From contig CM020505.1 in the NCBI GenBank assembly GCA_009823395.1, positions 3,469,129 to 3,533,128 of the forward strand: a stretch of DNA of 64,000 bases, written 5' to 3'. Each line of letters opens with the position of its first letter. The first letter of the stretch is position 1. Both the position numbers and the translations under genes were made by a program. Below the pieces are notes generated by a model. That model ran no database searches. It was not told the DNA's origin and was given only the letters and a program-made list of their open reading frames with translations. Below are positions 10,320 to 22,229 of the stretch, piece after piece. The DNA is from Thamnaconus septentrionalis (Eukaryota; Chordata; Actinopteri; Tetraodontiformes; Monacanthidae).

Positions 10320-12150
10320 TGACTTCAAATGGAACAGGGAGCCTGGTGGTGGCAGGGTGGAACAAACTCTACACACACAAAGGGTGAATACTGTGTGCAC
10401 ATCCAGCACCAGCAGCGGATTGAAAGAAGCAAAAAAAACACCAACAAGTTGGAGCTGATTCTTTTTTTTTTTCTTATTATTAAAGCAACATAATTTCTAT
10501 AATAAGTCAAGACTGAGATTTGGAGGTAGCTCCAGTGTTTGAAAGCAAAGAGAGGAGACATGGATGTGTTGTTGATGTTTCTACTGGTGGAGGTCAGCTG
10601 AAATAACAAAGTTCTATTTTTTTGCACTTTTGAGAAATAAGTTGTTTTCTTTTGCCAGAACAAAATGACAACAAGCAGTTTTCATCAATCGAAGTCTTGG
10701 TGCAAACTACACAGTCGTAGAATAGAGTAGTAGTTGATGGTAGATTGAACACATAAAGTGAAAACAGTTACAATCAATGCTAGTCAAATATGTTGGTGTT
10801 TCACGTCCATACATTGTATTTAAACATAGAATACCGGACTGGTAGCAGACTCACAATAGGACGCAGGAGTGTGTATTTACTGCCGCAGGACTTGTGCTGA
10901 TTATTCACTCTTCCTGCTCTGCCTCATTTACCTCCGCTCTCGCTGAGTGAAGGAACAGATTTCTGCTGCTGTTAACGCTGCACACGTCATTAATACCTGC
11001 AGTTAATGGCTGTTTTGCCATTATTTGCCGGTATCACTCCGGTGCTGATATTCGGATCGGGCTGCGGTGCTCGAGGTTAATCTGTGAGCCCTGTGCAGTC
11101 TGTGGCCAACAAGTAAAGCTCATTGTTTTCCGCATTCAAGAGTAGAAAGTTCAGATTTGCACCCCTACTTTTCAGCCTGACACACAAGTGGAAATGTATT
11201 AAATCCACTAACTTTATTGAACATCTCGAACATCATCCACATTTAAGCAGGACAATCACTGCGACAATAACTGCTCGTAAGGCAGAACAATTGTTTTTGC
11301 TGTTCTTTAATGACGCTATTCTGGCCATTTACCGATGTGATAAAATAACTTTGTTGGTCTACTTCCAACAACAAACAAGGTTTGTTTTGTGAACCAAACT
11401 CCTAGTTCGAGCTGCATAGGCCTTACTCCCAGTCAGCCAATCTAGAAACGCCCAAGTTGTCATCTTTTGGCATGCCAATGACGCCAAAAAGACATGTTGA
11501 AGAGCAGAAAAAGTCAGTTTTTCATAATAACCTATTTGAATGTGGTTACGATGGATCTGCAGCAGCATCTGAGCTAATCTCGAAAGCCTCAACCAATTTT
11601 TCTTCACAGCTGCTCGTCTTGTCTGTTTCTCAGAGCGGTTGCTTCTCACCCTCATACCTCCCACTACTTCTTGTTATGGAATCCACTCAAACTGTAATAC
11701 CCACTGCAAACACTGTCCACTGGAAGTTGGCAAGATGGATGAGCTGGGGCTCAGAAGAACCTGAGCGATCCAGCGGTGCTGTGAGGTTATCTGCTGCTGG
11801 TAATTCACCCATAGGTTACTGGCTTTGTCTCTTGGTAACAGGGTCAGTGTCTGGTGACTATGTTCAACAAAAGTGTCAGTCAAAAAAGCATATCCTTTAC
11901 AGTAAATTCTGATTATCCTTGACTTTAAAACAAGGAGAAATCGAAAGACAGTTGGCAAAGATTAACAGGACGGTAGTCATACGGGACTGACGCTACTCAG
12001 GACGAATTAATGGATTGGCACCTGGAAATCTGTAGGCTTGCCTACTCCATCAAATGAACTTTATATCTTTACTTCAAGTTGACAAAACCCACTGAAGCAC
12101 TAAGAAAGAAAGAACCGTGAGGTAAAATGGAAATGAAGAAGGGGTCTCTG
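10320..12150. other. No gene seen; unique sequence
   Basis: A frame of 151 codons at 11,457-11,912 lacks splice context and recognisable motifs, and overlaps a 101-codon antisense frame; treated as chance. Confidence 0.5.
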
Positions 12151-12159
12151 TTGTGAGGG

Positions 12160-12560
12160 AATTGAGAGCGAATGAAGAAGGCGGCTAATTTCTTTTATCC
12201 TCTCATCCTCATACCCACTCGCCTCTGCCCATTCAAAGCCCGCCATAATTACGGCTTTTGAGCATTTAGCCTCATAATTTACACGTTCATATTATTTACA
12301 ACTCTCTCTCTCTCTCCCTCTCTCAGCAGGGGCTCACCCCTATAATCTAGTCTGTTAGGTCCAATCCACCGTCCAAGTTATTATCGCTCTCATTTGCTTA
12401 TTAAGTGCTCCCTTGTTTTCTTCAAATAAAGTTATAATTAGAGATTTAGTGTCGGCAGCTTGAAATACTATCTCCTCTTTATGGATTCTTGGGTGGGATG
12501 AGAGAGAATCGTGTTTTATCATACCCGGAGAGTTAATGAGGATGTGCACAGCTTGATATT
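12160..12560. promoter_or_regulatory. Candidate conserved non-coding element
   Basis: Repeat-poor 400 bp rich in homeodomain cores: ggctaatttc, ccataattacgg, cctcataattta, agttattatc, tcatttgcttattaag, gttataattaga and gagttaatgag. Such TAAT density with no frame is typical of developmental enhancers; conservation is not shown here. Confidence 0.3.
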
Positions 12561-12759
12561 GTGTTTGTATGTGTGTATGTGTGTGTTCTAATTACGTCCC
12601 TCCGAGAGCTTTCTGGCCTCCGAAATACCCACATTCTGCGTGTCCTCTGTTTTGTCTTCGCAGTGATTTATGTTAATGAAGTCATTGATAAATGAGGAAA
12701 TATATGAGCGTGTGCTTTATGTGCCTCTCCTTCCCAATACATTACTGCTGGTAAATGCT

Positions 12760-13880
12760 CAGAAGTTTATATATTTTAAATGACACTAAGTTTGGGCCAC
12801 TATAAATTCAAGTAATTTCTACCACAGTATTTATAATTTACATACAAGAGTATTTTTTAGAGGCTGGAAGTGTTTGGCCACTGGTTGGCAACTTCAGAAA
12901 TCACTGCACAGCATTACGATAAAAGGCCCATATTCTGGTTAGGATAATTTTCCAATTAACATGTCCGAACAAAGAGCTGCTAGATAAGCATTCAAATGTA
13001 TTTGTTTTTCATCATATCTTGAATGAGAAAGAAAAGATGTGAACTACTAGTGGCTAAATCGCAGTGACAAAGGTGGCCAAACACCTTGTTTTGGTTCTTT
13101 TATGGCAAAAATCTTAGGCCCATTTTAGGAAAAAACACTCTTTGCCTGCTACACTTTCTTACTTTTGGTTGACACTTGCTCGGTATTACCTATTCAACAA
13201 TGGAAGACGCCAACATGGGGAAATGCCAAGTCGAGGCATGAGGCATGTTAGAACAAGGGTCAGATATGCAAACACAGCAACCATACATTATACCTGGACA
13301 CACAAGCTGTGGCAACTGCGACAAAAGGGAGCAACATTTCCCGGTAGGAATGCTTATAGCAACAAACCTGTTAACATCTCAATAACCGTAAGTAAGATCA
13401 GCATGTTCAACATATCATAATGAGGTCACTGCTAACTCTGAATATAACCTTTCCTTGATTGAGGCGATGACAAACTGCTGGTAACGTGGCAACGTCTCAC
13501 GCGGGGCACAACCTCAACCCCCGGTTAACGTCGGAGCGTTGCCGTGCACGTGAGCGTCCTCTCTGTTTCCGGGCAAGATCCGCGGATCTGTCCTTACCTT
13601 GACGCGACCCGCCCCGTGGGCCAGGCCCCGTCTTTGAGACACAGTCGGGTAGAGTACATTAAGACACGCCCCAGCAACACACTGATTACATATGCTAGCT
13701 ACGGTAATGAGCTGAGCTGGACAGTGGAAGACTGCCACTGTTTATGGCAACTCATTATCTGGCCCATTGACCAGAACTGTTCCGCACATCATAGAGCGCC
13801 GTGTCCTTTACATCTACTCGACCATCACTCTCGCTGCTTGTCTAGATGGGAGGGTGGGGTTGTATGAGTGTGCGTGAGAG
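12760..13880. other. No gene seen
   Basis: Unique AT-rich then CpG-richer (13,500-13,630) sequence without a convincing frame; a 107-codon frame at 13,544 has no supporting context. Confidence 0.5.
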
Positions 13881-13882
13881 GT

Positions 13883-13884
<2 letters not shown>

Positions 13885-13914
<30 letters not shown>
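13885..13914. repeat. (TG)n microsatellite
   Basis: About 15 TG units; a second short run lies at 14,000-14,014. Confidence 0.95.
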
Positions 13915-14429
13915 CATGCGCAAAGTACTCTTAATCTATTCATCCAACCACCTCGTTGTTGGATGGATGGATTAACGAAGGGATGACTGCATTTATTAGT
14001 GTGTGTGTGTGTGTGCGTGAGTATTTGTGTGTAAATGAAAAGTAAGACGATTCCTCAGCTAATGATCTCGCCCGACGCTCGCAGCATTACACGGCAATGT
14101 AGTAATACTTTGTGCCGCTGGTTCCACTGAAGTGTGTGCCGCTGCATTCCTGTATTCAATTATAAATCCGTCCCCCGGTCCAGTGTGTGTTAGCGTCGAC
14201 TGAGTGTGCATGCGGGCAATGCGACTATGATCGGCTGCCAAAGTAAAGTGTTTGCAGCCGAGAGAGACAGGGGCGCTAAGCTCAAGGGCACATTTGTTTC
14301 AAGCTAATGATAGAATGTAAATGGAGCAAATTTCCTCCGCGAGAACAGAAGCTCTCTCGCTCACACACACACACACACTAGCGCGCGTCCCTGCACACAC
14401 ACACACACACACACACACACGCGCGAAGC

Positions 14430-14660
14430 GGCATCGTGTTGATGGAGTGCAGAATCTCATTACACATCTAATAGAATAAGTGTAGTGTGCGTATGGGGAG
14501 AGGAGAGGAGCAGCCAACCTGATTAGCCTTATCACTTTATTATGCCGCTCCGCACGCAGCACACAGGACAATTGCATTAGAGGGAAGCAGATGAGCTGAA
14601 GGCAAGGAGAACTCGGCAAACACAGCCTTAATTGATTCCTCACCAAATTAGCAGGGACAG
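14430..14660. promoter_or_regulatory. Candidate conserved non-coding element
   Basis: Repeat-free: tctcattacacatctaatag, cctgattagccttatcactt, tattatgccg, acaattgcattaga, ccttaattgattcc. GATA-like (ttatca) and TAAT/ATTA cores are interleaved. Enhancer-like texture only. Confidence 0.3.
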
Positions 14661-14763
14661 GTGGGGGGGCCTGCCGGCTGCGGGGCCCCGACCGGATGCT
14701 CGGTCCCAGTAACCGACTTGTTGACTCGCGAGGCGTTCAATTGACTGAGTAACAGCAAGAGTT

Positions 14764-14791
14764 GCTGACTGACTGACTGACTGACTGACTG
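14764..14791. repeat. (TGAC)n tetranucleotide array
   Basis: About 7 tandem TGAC units. Confidence 0.9.
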
Positions 14792-14829
14792 AGAGGCCTT
14801 CAGTGGCGGCTGAAGGTGAGGATCAAAAC

Positions 14830-15560
14830 TTCCAAACACCTACGTCTTTCGCAACTGGAGCTCCATCCTGTGAGAAATGTCCAACGTCACACCAATGGCA
14901 TGCAATTCAAATGGCCTTGATAATACTGTAAATTGGGTGCAAACACAACGCTGTATGAGTCTTATGAGAACCTTGTGTCTGAGACCAAGAAAAGACCAAG
15001 TGGTCCTAGGGCTGGTCTTGCCAACTAGATCAGTCATTGATGCTCTAGTGAAAATATGCCAGACATGAATTTGGATCCTGTCTGCCAGGCAACAGTCGCT
15101 GTTTTAGCCACAACTCTCTGTTAACAAGTAATGAAGTCTTGAACAGCACCAGGAAAGCAGTAGGGAGACATGCTGGGTTTTTCTTCCGCTGTACAGTAGT
15201 AGGCCTCCAGTGAATCGGCACTGGGTGGGAATACCCATTAAACTGTACAACATGCATTACATCATGAAAAGTGATGAGTTGCAAATGAGTGAAATGACAT
15301 CCCTCATTTCTTTGAAATCCTTTTGAAGCGATGTCCAGGTACTCCAAGAATTGAAGAATAAAGAGGAACTCGTTTTGTTTTTTTTTCATCTGAGGGTTAT
15401 CTAAGGGTCCCTTCTGTTAAATAAGTTTGTGAAGCACTGCATCAGCACACTGTGAAGAGGGATGGATGTAATAAGTCAGACTAATAGACATCTGAGTGCT
15501 TCAATTGGGCAAAAGCACGCTCATTAGAATGATTCTTAAAGTACTCCGGTGCTGGGTACC
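14830..15560. other. No gene seen
   Basis: Unique sequence. A 114-codon minus-strand frame at 15,045-15,389 carries no recognisable motif. Confidence 0.5.
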
Positions 15561-15565
15561 TGCTT

Positions 15566-15621
<56 letters not shown>
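15566..15621. repeat. (GT)28 microsatellite
   Basis: 56 bp of uninterrupted GT. Confidence 0.97.
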
Positions 15622-15622
<1 letters not shown>

Positions 15623-15947
15623 AGGAGGAATGATGGGAATGGAGGGAGCTACGTAGGACACGAGGGGTAAAAGAGTTTGTCTTTGTCTCTGTGGGGTCCC
15701 TCAGGGGGGATTGTGGGATAGTGGAGGTTAATGAATGTGATTGGCTGATGCAAGCTTTTCTGCTGGGGCTGCAGTTTGTACACTGGTAGACTTTTTTTTT
15801 TTTCTTCTATTTGACCAAGTTTGGCTCTATTTTGGCACAAAGGACAGAGTGATAAACTAAAAGTGGTAAGTAAAATGAATTTGGCTTTGTGCAGCATGCA
15901 AGTGCACATTCAGTTTGCATGCATGCACCTTTAAACTTGATGAACTA

Positions 15948-15950
<3 letters not shown>

Positions 15951-16004
<54 letters not shown>
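15951..16004. repeat. (TA)27 microsatellite
   Basis: 54 bp of perfect TA, continued by degenerate TATATG to 16,030. Confidence 0.97.
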
Positions 16005-16009
<5 letters not shown>

Positions 16010-16053
16010 TATATATGTAGATATATATAGGGATATGTATAAGGACTTTTTGC

Positions 16054-16209
16054 AAAGGATTAACATGGTGGTTTGTGACATTGAGGTTTTAATACATATA
16101 TATATATGTTTGTAGACATACATACATATATGCATATGGACAAAGACATTTGCAGGAGGTTGTAAACAAAGGGTTAATCATGCTGGTTTGTGACATTGGG
16201 GTTAAATAA
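16054..16209 (+). repeat. Degenerate tandem duplication beside the (TA)n array
   Basis: A 40-bp segment at 16,054-16,093 (aaggattaacatggtggttt, then gtgacattgaggttttaata) recurs at 16,167-16,209 as aagggttaatcatgctggtt, then tgtgacattggggttaaata. A 'catatatatg'-rich spacer separates them. Confidence 0.65.
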
Positions 16210-16848
16210 GAAATGATAAATAAAAATGAATGAATAATCATGCAAGGTTATTTCACTTGAGTCTGGCAAAAATGAAAAAGATAAAATGAAAGCTGTTAGA
16301 AACAACACGGCACATGCCGTCAATGGAAGTCAGCTGCTCCATCCCATTCCCGACTGATGAGCTCATGCGTCACGCGTCTCAGTCAGGAGCCCTCGGATTG
16401 AAGCTGCTCAAACTTTGCGACTCAACGCTGGCGCGTGTGCATCACACACGTACATCTATCCGCGTGTGCGCACGAAGCAGTATGTGTGTGCGCTAATGAG
16501 AATGGGGGGGACGAGGCGTCGCAGCAGTGCGTCCTCTGCTCTCCCGGCAGGTCACTAGCGACAGATGTTCTCAGCATATGTGGCGAATTAATTAGGCGCT
16601 AGTAAACAGAGGGGGCTGCCGCCACGAGCTGCCGAGCTGCGAGCCACAACGGGCCACCTTTTGTCCAAATTCTTCTTTTCCCCTCCGTCCTCCTTTGGTA
16701 GGCTGTTACGCACAGCCTCATTCTTTTTGATCAGTGGACCCATAATGAGTTGGTGGGGGAGGGGCGGGCATCTGAGGGGGGGCACTTGTGTTTGAATTGG
16801 GCTTCTGTTTCCGGTGCAGGGCAGCTGTGTGCGTAGGTAGCTTTGTGT

Positions 16849-16850
<2 letters not shown>
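16210..16850. other. No gene seen; G-rich patch
   Basis: A G-rich run at 16,751-16,787 (several GGGG blocks) is the main feature. Confidence 0.5.
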
Positions 16851-16852
<2 letters not shown>

Positions 16853-16906
<54 letters not shown>

Positions 16907-17172
16907 CCTGCCATCAGCAGCATCTCCTGAGTTTTCAGCCAAATGAGGATTGCACGTGTGTGTGTGTGTGTGTGTGTGCGTGTGCGTGTGCGTGCGCATA
17001 CGTGTGTTTGCACACGAGAGCCCCTTTCCGCTTGGTCGTGGCACTGAGCCTGTTCCTGTGATGCGAGATCCCCTTGATGACCTAATTGGTTGATTGAGGT
17101 GCATCTCTGCATGTGTGCGTCTGCGTGTGTGTGTATGTGTGTGGGTGTGTGTGTGTGTGTGTGTGTGTGTGT
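16853..17172. repeat. Three (GT)n arrays in 320 bp
   Basis: Runs at 16,853-16,904, 16,955-16,990 (with CG substitutions) and 17,140-17,172, all in the same orientation. Confidence 0.93.
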
Positions 17173-17276
17173 CTGTATGTGTTGCAGGGCCTCGCATTTC
17201 CCAGGACTGGGAATGTTTTCGCAGCATCAGGACGACTTGGCAGAGTCTGGAAACACTTTGAGAGCGCTTTTGGTTA

Positions 17277-17279
<3 letters not shown>

Positions 17280-17353
<74 letters not shown>
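17280..17353. repeat. (GA)37 microsatellite
   Basis: 74 bp of uninterrupted GA; polypurine/polypyrimidine. Confidence 0.97.
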
Positions 17354-17355
<2 letters not shown>

Positions 17356-18043
17356 CTGTAAAGGCAGTTACATGAGTTTAAAGTCATTTTGTTTCATTGG
17401 GAGTTGGTGCAGGGTTGGTGGAGGCAACACCATTTCAATTTTCTACCTTCAAATAGTTTGAAATTACAATGTGACAGGGGGAAAACTTTGGTTGCCTGTT
17501 CAGTACCTGTTCGTGGTGTAGTGAGTCCCTGGAGATGTGGGTTTACACTTAATTCATGCGCCTCAGAGGGGATTGAAAAGTGTCTGTACTACAATGCTGA
17601 ATGAAAAACAAGCGCATGTACTCGTCTACCTGCATACACCCTGCACTACACCACTGACACGCCTGGCTTTACGGCAACACTGCGCACCAACACGGACACC
17701 AGGCTGTGAGGAGCCAGCTCGATGACCTGTCTCTAATGGGAAAGACACCACAGAGACAACTGACAAGAGGACATTAGAAAGACAATAAAGACTTGTAGCC
17801 TGGCAAGAGGCTGGACAGGGCGCTTCAAAGTTGTGTCGTCGTAGAGCAGCTTGAAGAAGAACAACTTTGAAACTAAAATGATATGTTCAACAAACTACAG
17901 TGTGTTGCTTTAAAAAGGAGCCACAATACCTGTGTCAAAAATATTCGCTTTTTGTCTGTAAGAAACACTTTCCCAGACTAAAGCAGACTTCGTAACTTTG
18001 AAAAACGGGTGCTAATCAAAAGTGATGTGTATGAGTGAGGTTC

Positions 18044-18044
<1 letters not shown>

Positions 18045-18079
<35 letters not shown>
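18045..18079. repeat. (GT)n microsatellite
   Basis: About 17 units. Confidence 0.95.
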
Positions 18080-18081
<2 letters not shown>

Positions 18082-18329
18082 CGAGAGAGCGCAATAATGA
18101 AGTTGTTAGTTAAAGTGCCCCCCCCCGAGCCCTCGGGACCGGCTTAAGCTGTGTGTGATTGCTCGGGGATCGGCCGTGATACACACACACACACACACAC
18201 ACGCGCACGCACGCACTCGGAGTCATTACTCCATTACGCACGCCGACTATTGATTTCCTGCCATCTTTCCATCAGGTGCGAGCTTGCCGGGGAATATGGG
18301 AATGAGCGGCGCGGCCGGGAAAATCAAAC

Positions 18330-18915
18330 TGTCACTCCTCCTTTCCGCTCTTCCTCCCTGCCCTCCTCCGTTACGGACAGATGACAGGTCAAAGCTGCCG
18401 CCCGCCGCCGCCGCCGCCGCCGCCCCTGTTGTTTCCCCTCTGTCCGTCAGCGCTGCGCCGCCACGTCTTCGTCAACACGTCCCACGTCTCCCTTCGTCTC
18501 CATCCGTCCATACGTGTTGGCCGTATGCCCCCACCCACCACCACCACCACCACCCACCTAGTGTTGTTTCTCCACCTCCGTGCCAGCACCACCCCCCCCC
18601 CCACCTCCAAAGTGATGGATTCCCTCCCCGGCCTCCTTTTCCCTTTCCCCCTCTCCTCATCCCTCTTTCCTCAAGCCTCCAACACTCGGCGCTATCAATC
18701 AGTTGCCCCCGCCCACCTCGCTCCATCCCTCCCTAAACCCCTCAGTCCCCTCCGCTCCACCCCCCCACCCCCCTACCCCCTCCACTCGGCCCCCGCCCAC
18801 CTGCCTCTGCTCCTCTCCACCTTTGCGTCCCACTCCCTCATCATTACCCCTCCTCCCCCCACCTCCTTTTTTTCCCCCTTTTTTTTTCTTTTACCTCTTC
18901 CACCACTTCTCAAGC
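18330..18915. repeat. Pyrimidine-rich low-complexity tract with (CCG)n
   Basis: The + strand is overwhelmingly C/T over nearly 600 bp, with a (CCG)8-like run at 18,400-18,424 and a (CCA)n run near 18,530-18,555. All long frames here are low-complexity Pro/Ser strings, not genes. Confidence 0.85.
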
Positions 18916-19012
18916 CGCCTGCCGTTCAGCTTGTTGGTCAGTTACCCAATCCAACCTTTTCACAACAGTGACCTGTCCAGTCCAAAGTCTGAGAGAAGTT
19001 CACACTCTTTGA

Positions 19013-19511
19013 CATGACTGTCAAACTCAAATACAAAGTGGCCCCAAAATTTAAAACTTGCACAAACCTTGGAAAACATTGATATTTATTGAAAAAAAAT
19101 CTTCTTCTGGTTGGAACAGTAAACTTTTCATATGGGCCTGAACAAGTTGTGCTTCAACCTGAATATATAACAAGCAAAGCTTGATACTACAGTATACAAT
19201 AAATAAGTTCATATTGCACACATGCAAAATCAAATTTCAAATTTTTATTTGCAGCCTTATGTTTTAAATTTCAACAGTAACCGTTTTCCAAGGGTTAATC
19301 ATTCATTTGAAAATAGAATAACAACAATAAACCAATTAAGTAACAATAATATCCTTCAATGAACATCATGTCCTGATTGATGCGCCAAAATACCAGCAAA
19401 GCATTCTGGGGTTTGTAGTACATGTGCTGTATAATACTAAATTGCAGCACTATAATACTAAACTACACTGCTGGCCAAATTTGGTCCGCGGGCCAGAGTT
19501 TGACACCTATG
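19013..19511. mobile_element. Non-autonomous hAT-type transposon with 8-bp target duplication, 499 bp
   Basis: The left end CATGACTGTCAAACTC pairs with the inverted right end CATAGGTGTCAAACTC (13 of 16). It is flanked by CTCTTTGA (19,005-19,012) and CTCTTTGG (19,512-19,519), an 8-bp duplication with one mismatch, as expected for hAT elements. Next to the right end is CTGGCCCGCGGACCAAATTT (inverted), a signature of a very common fish repeat. The interior is AT-rich without coding capacity. Confidence 0.82.
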
Positions 19512-19824
19512 CTCTTTGGCCTGCTCAGTTTTTAAGACAGTTGGTGCTAAAATCGGAACCAGCCCCTTGTGATGTAACAGCGTGGTCGATTACTTTATCT
19601 CATCCCATTTTTGTCCAACAAAGTGTTATAGCGGGAGCTAAAAAAAAATATATAAAATATACTAACTGTAAACAGCGGGCTAAATGCGCTCATTTCCCAG
19701 AGATGTGCAGATCTCTCTCTCTCCCTCTTTTCCCTGTGAATAATCATTCATGCGGGGGCTGCTCCGCTTGAGCCCAGGATGAAAAATTAAGATGTGAAAA
19801 TGGGTCTAATATGGGACCTTTAAC

Positions 19825-20110
19825 ACCTCCCACTTCAACTCCTCATTATGTCCCTCTGCTGCTCCTCCCCCTCCTCCTCCTCCTCCTCCTCCTCTTCCCA
19901 CCTCCCACACCCCTGATCAGCTTTACCCCCATTTTCACTCACCCGTCTCGAGCCGCGCCTCACCCCTTCGTTCACTCTCCACCCTCCCCGCTTCACCTCT
20001 CTCTCCCTCCCACCCCGCCATCCTCCCACTCTCACTTTATCTCCTCCCCCTCCCCCATCCCCTCCCCTCCCTCACCTCCCAGGCTTCCTCACCTCTCCTC
20101 CCTGAGAGGA
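19825..20110. repeat. Pyrimidine-rich low-complexity tract
   Basis: Nearly 290 bp of C/T on the + strand, including a (CTC)n run at about 19,867-19,893. Confidence 0.85.
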
Positions 20111-20196
20111 GAATACGGGATCAGTAGATCTAATTCTCTGACAAGGGTATCTATATTTAATATTAATGGGCACACAGGACCCTTCACTTTGTATGG

Positions 20197-20201
20197 ACGC
20201 G

Positions 20202-20232
<31 letters not shown>

Positions 20233-20262
20233 GTGCCAGCGCCAAAAAAAAAAAAAAAAAAA
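20197..20262. repeat. (CG)n(CA)n run plus poly-A
   Basis: A (GC)7-type core passes directly into (AC)11, followed 12 nt later by an A19 tract. Confidence 0.93.
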
Positions 20263-20547
20263 AGAGTGATCAGAAGCACGTGTTAAGGTGCTAGTGTTGT
20301 AGCTGCGCCCCAACACCCCCCCGCTCCGCCCCGGGACAGACGCCCTGGTGAGCGCTCGTGCTCGGCGCTGCAGGATGGATGTGGCATCATTAGCGCGGAG
20401 GAGCGACGGCGTTTCTGCGGAGAACGGCCGCGCCGGCGGTTCGCATCAATCTGGCCGCTGCGGCTGCGGCTGCTTGCTTCAAGTACTGCAGGCCCGTCCA
20501 CACAAACACAGAGCAGGAGGGGGAGCGGAGGAAGGCCTGGTACATAC

Positions 20548-20550
<3 letters not shown>

Positions 20551-20584
<34 letters not shown>
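20551..20584. repeat. (CA)n microsatellite
   Basis: About 17 units. Confidence 0.95.
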
Positions 20585-20587
<3 letters not shown>

Positions 20588-20589
20588 TC

Positions 20590-21938
20590 TCACACTGTCT
20601 AATTTATTTACTGCTGGAAACGGCCACCAAGGAGAAAGAGGACAATGACGAAGAAGGGAAAAATATCACATCTTCCTCTTTTTCTTCTCTGCAATCTTTT
20701 AAAAGTCTCTTATTCTCTTGTCTTACTCTCTCTTTATTCCTATTCCTGTCCCTTCACCTGTAACTCTGGTGTGTTACACCAGTCTGCGTTAACGCAGCAC
20801 AGGAAATATTTCCAGGGTTGCCAGTTTAAAATTAGTGGAGATATTTTATTATTATGATTATTATTATTACAGGCGTGTCACACACACAGATGCATAATAT
20901 GGTGTTTTTCACAGTGAAAACCGTGTTTGATGTTTGTGAACAAAAACACCCTTTTCCATCACATGTGTGTGTTTCAAAGTGAAAAACAGTCCTGCTCACC
21001 GCCCATCCCACCCGCCCTCCACCCCCCGCACACATTAAAAGAAGTACAGTATTTTGTATTTGCTGTATATAGGAATTCTATTTATTTCTTCACTCGCCTC
21101 CTCCAAGGACAAACCGGTGCATTTTTAATAATTTGTTTGGAGTTTGTTTACCGGAGACGTCTTTTAGAAGACAGCAAAATGTACTGAAATGGAGAGATGA
21201 GAGATAGATGTGGGAGGCGGGAATGCAAATTGTAAGCAGAGTAATTTATAGGAATATTATTTTCAAAGATTTGCATTTTCTGTGTTTCAATGTCTAAAAG
21301 TCAAGTTGCCCAATATGCACATTAATTTTGTTTCCGCACTTTCAAGCTTTAAGATACAAATGTAACACATTACACAAAATAGCACGGGTCCCCTTACAAA
21401 TGCTAATATTTCCTAATTCTTTTAAACTTGTGCGTGTTACCTCAGGTGTTTAAATTCACTTTGGAGTTTTCATGGCACTGATCCCCCGAGCTGTTGATGG
21501 AAGAGTCTGCTGCCGTCACCATCTGCCTGCAGGCTGCACAGAGTGCAGTGTGTGTGTGTGTGTGTTCTTCTTGGCTTCAATTGATCTGTGGGGATCTTAC
21601 TCTGTAAAGTAATAGAACATGCTGGGACAGTGGCAATATTTAAATGAAACAGGCAGGACTGAGCGTGTGTGTGAGTGTGTGTGTGTCCGTGTGTGAGTGT
21701 GTGTGTGTGTGAGTACGAGCGCAGAGCCTCTGAGTTTCTCTCTTCTCCTCCGGCCGACAGACGAACAGACAGCCCTATTGGTAATCAATGGCAAAACTGG
21801 AGGCATTGAACAACTGTCCGCCTTTTCAATTGTGTCCCGTTTGAGAAACAATTTGACAATAACGTCAGGTTGAGAAAAAAGACACGGAGTCGATAGACAA
21901 GGGGTGCAGTGTGAAGGACAATTTAGAGAGTGTCGTCA

Positions 21939-21940
<2 letters not shown>
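20590..21940. other. No gene seen; AT-rich unique DNA
   Basis: Short TG runs at 21,548-21,564 and 21,665-21,712 only. Confidence 0.5.

Positions 21941-21985
<45 letters not shown>
21941..21985. repeat. (TG)n microsatellite
   Basis: About 22 uninterrupted units; a CA run lies at 22,095-22,120 in opposite orientation. Confidence 0.95.
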
Positions 21986-21986
<1 letters not shown>

Positions 21987-22229
21987 CTTTGTCCTTTTAT
22001 TTTTGGACAGTACTGACAACAGAGCATTGTATACCCTTCACTGATAAACAGCTTCCAGAATCATTAAGAGAGAGTCGGTGTGTGCATATAGACAGACACA
22101 CACACACACACACACACACATACATGTGTATAACATGTATGAACACACATTCAGGAAGAGAGAGGGGTTTTATATCTGTCGAAGTTTTTTTCTTCTTCTT
22201 CTTCTTGCATGGAAAAAAAGACTGACTGA

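Noticed and set aside
11457..11912. 151-codon plus-strand frame with few repeats
   Set aside because: No splice context, no recognisable motif, and antisense frames of similar length overlap; length is within chance for 64 kb.
16588..17227. Minus-strand frames of 174 and 169 codons
   Set aside because: Mostly His-Thr repeats from three TG arrays.
18284..19017. Overlapping long plus-strand frames (up to 196 codons)
   Set aside because: Pure consequence of the C/T-rich tract (Pro/Ser/Leu strings); three frames are open at once.
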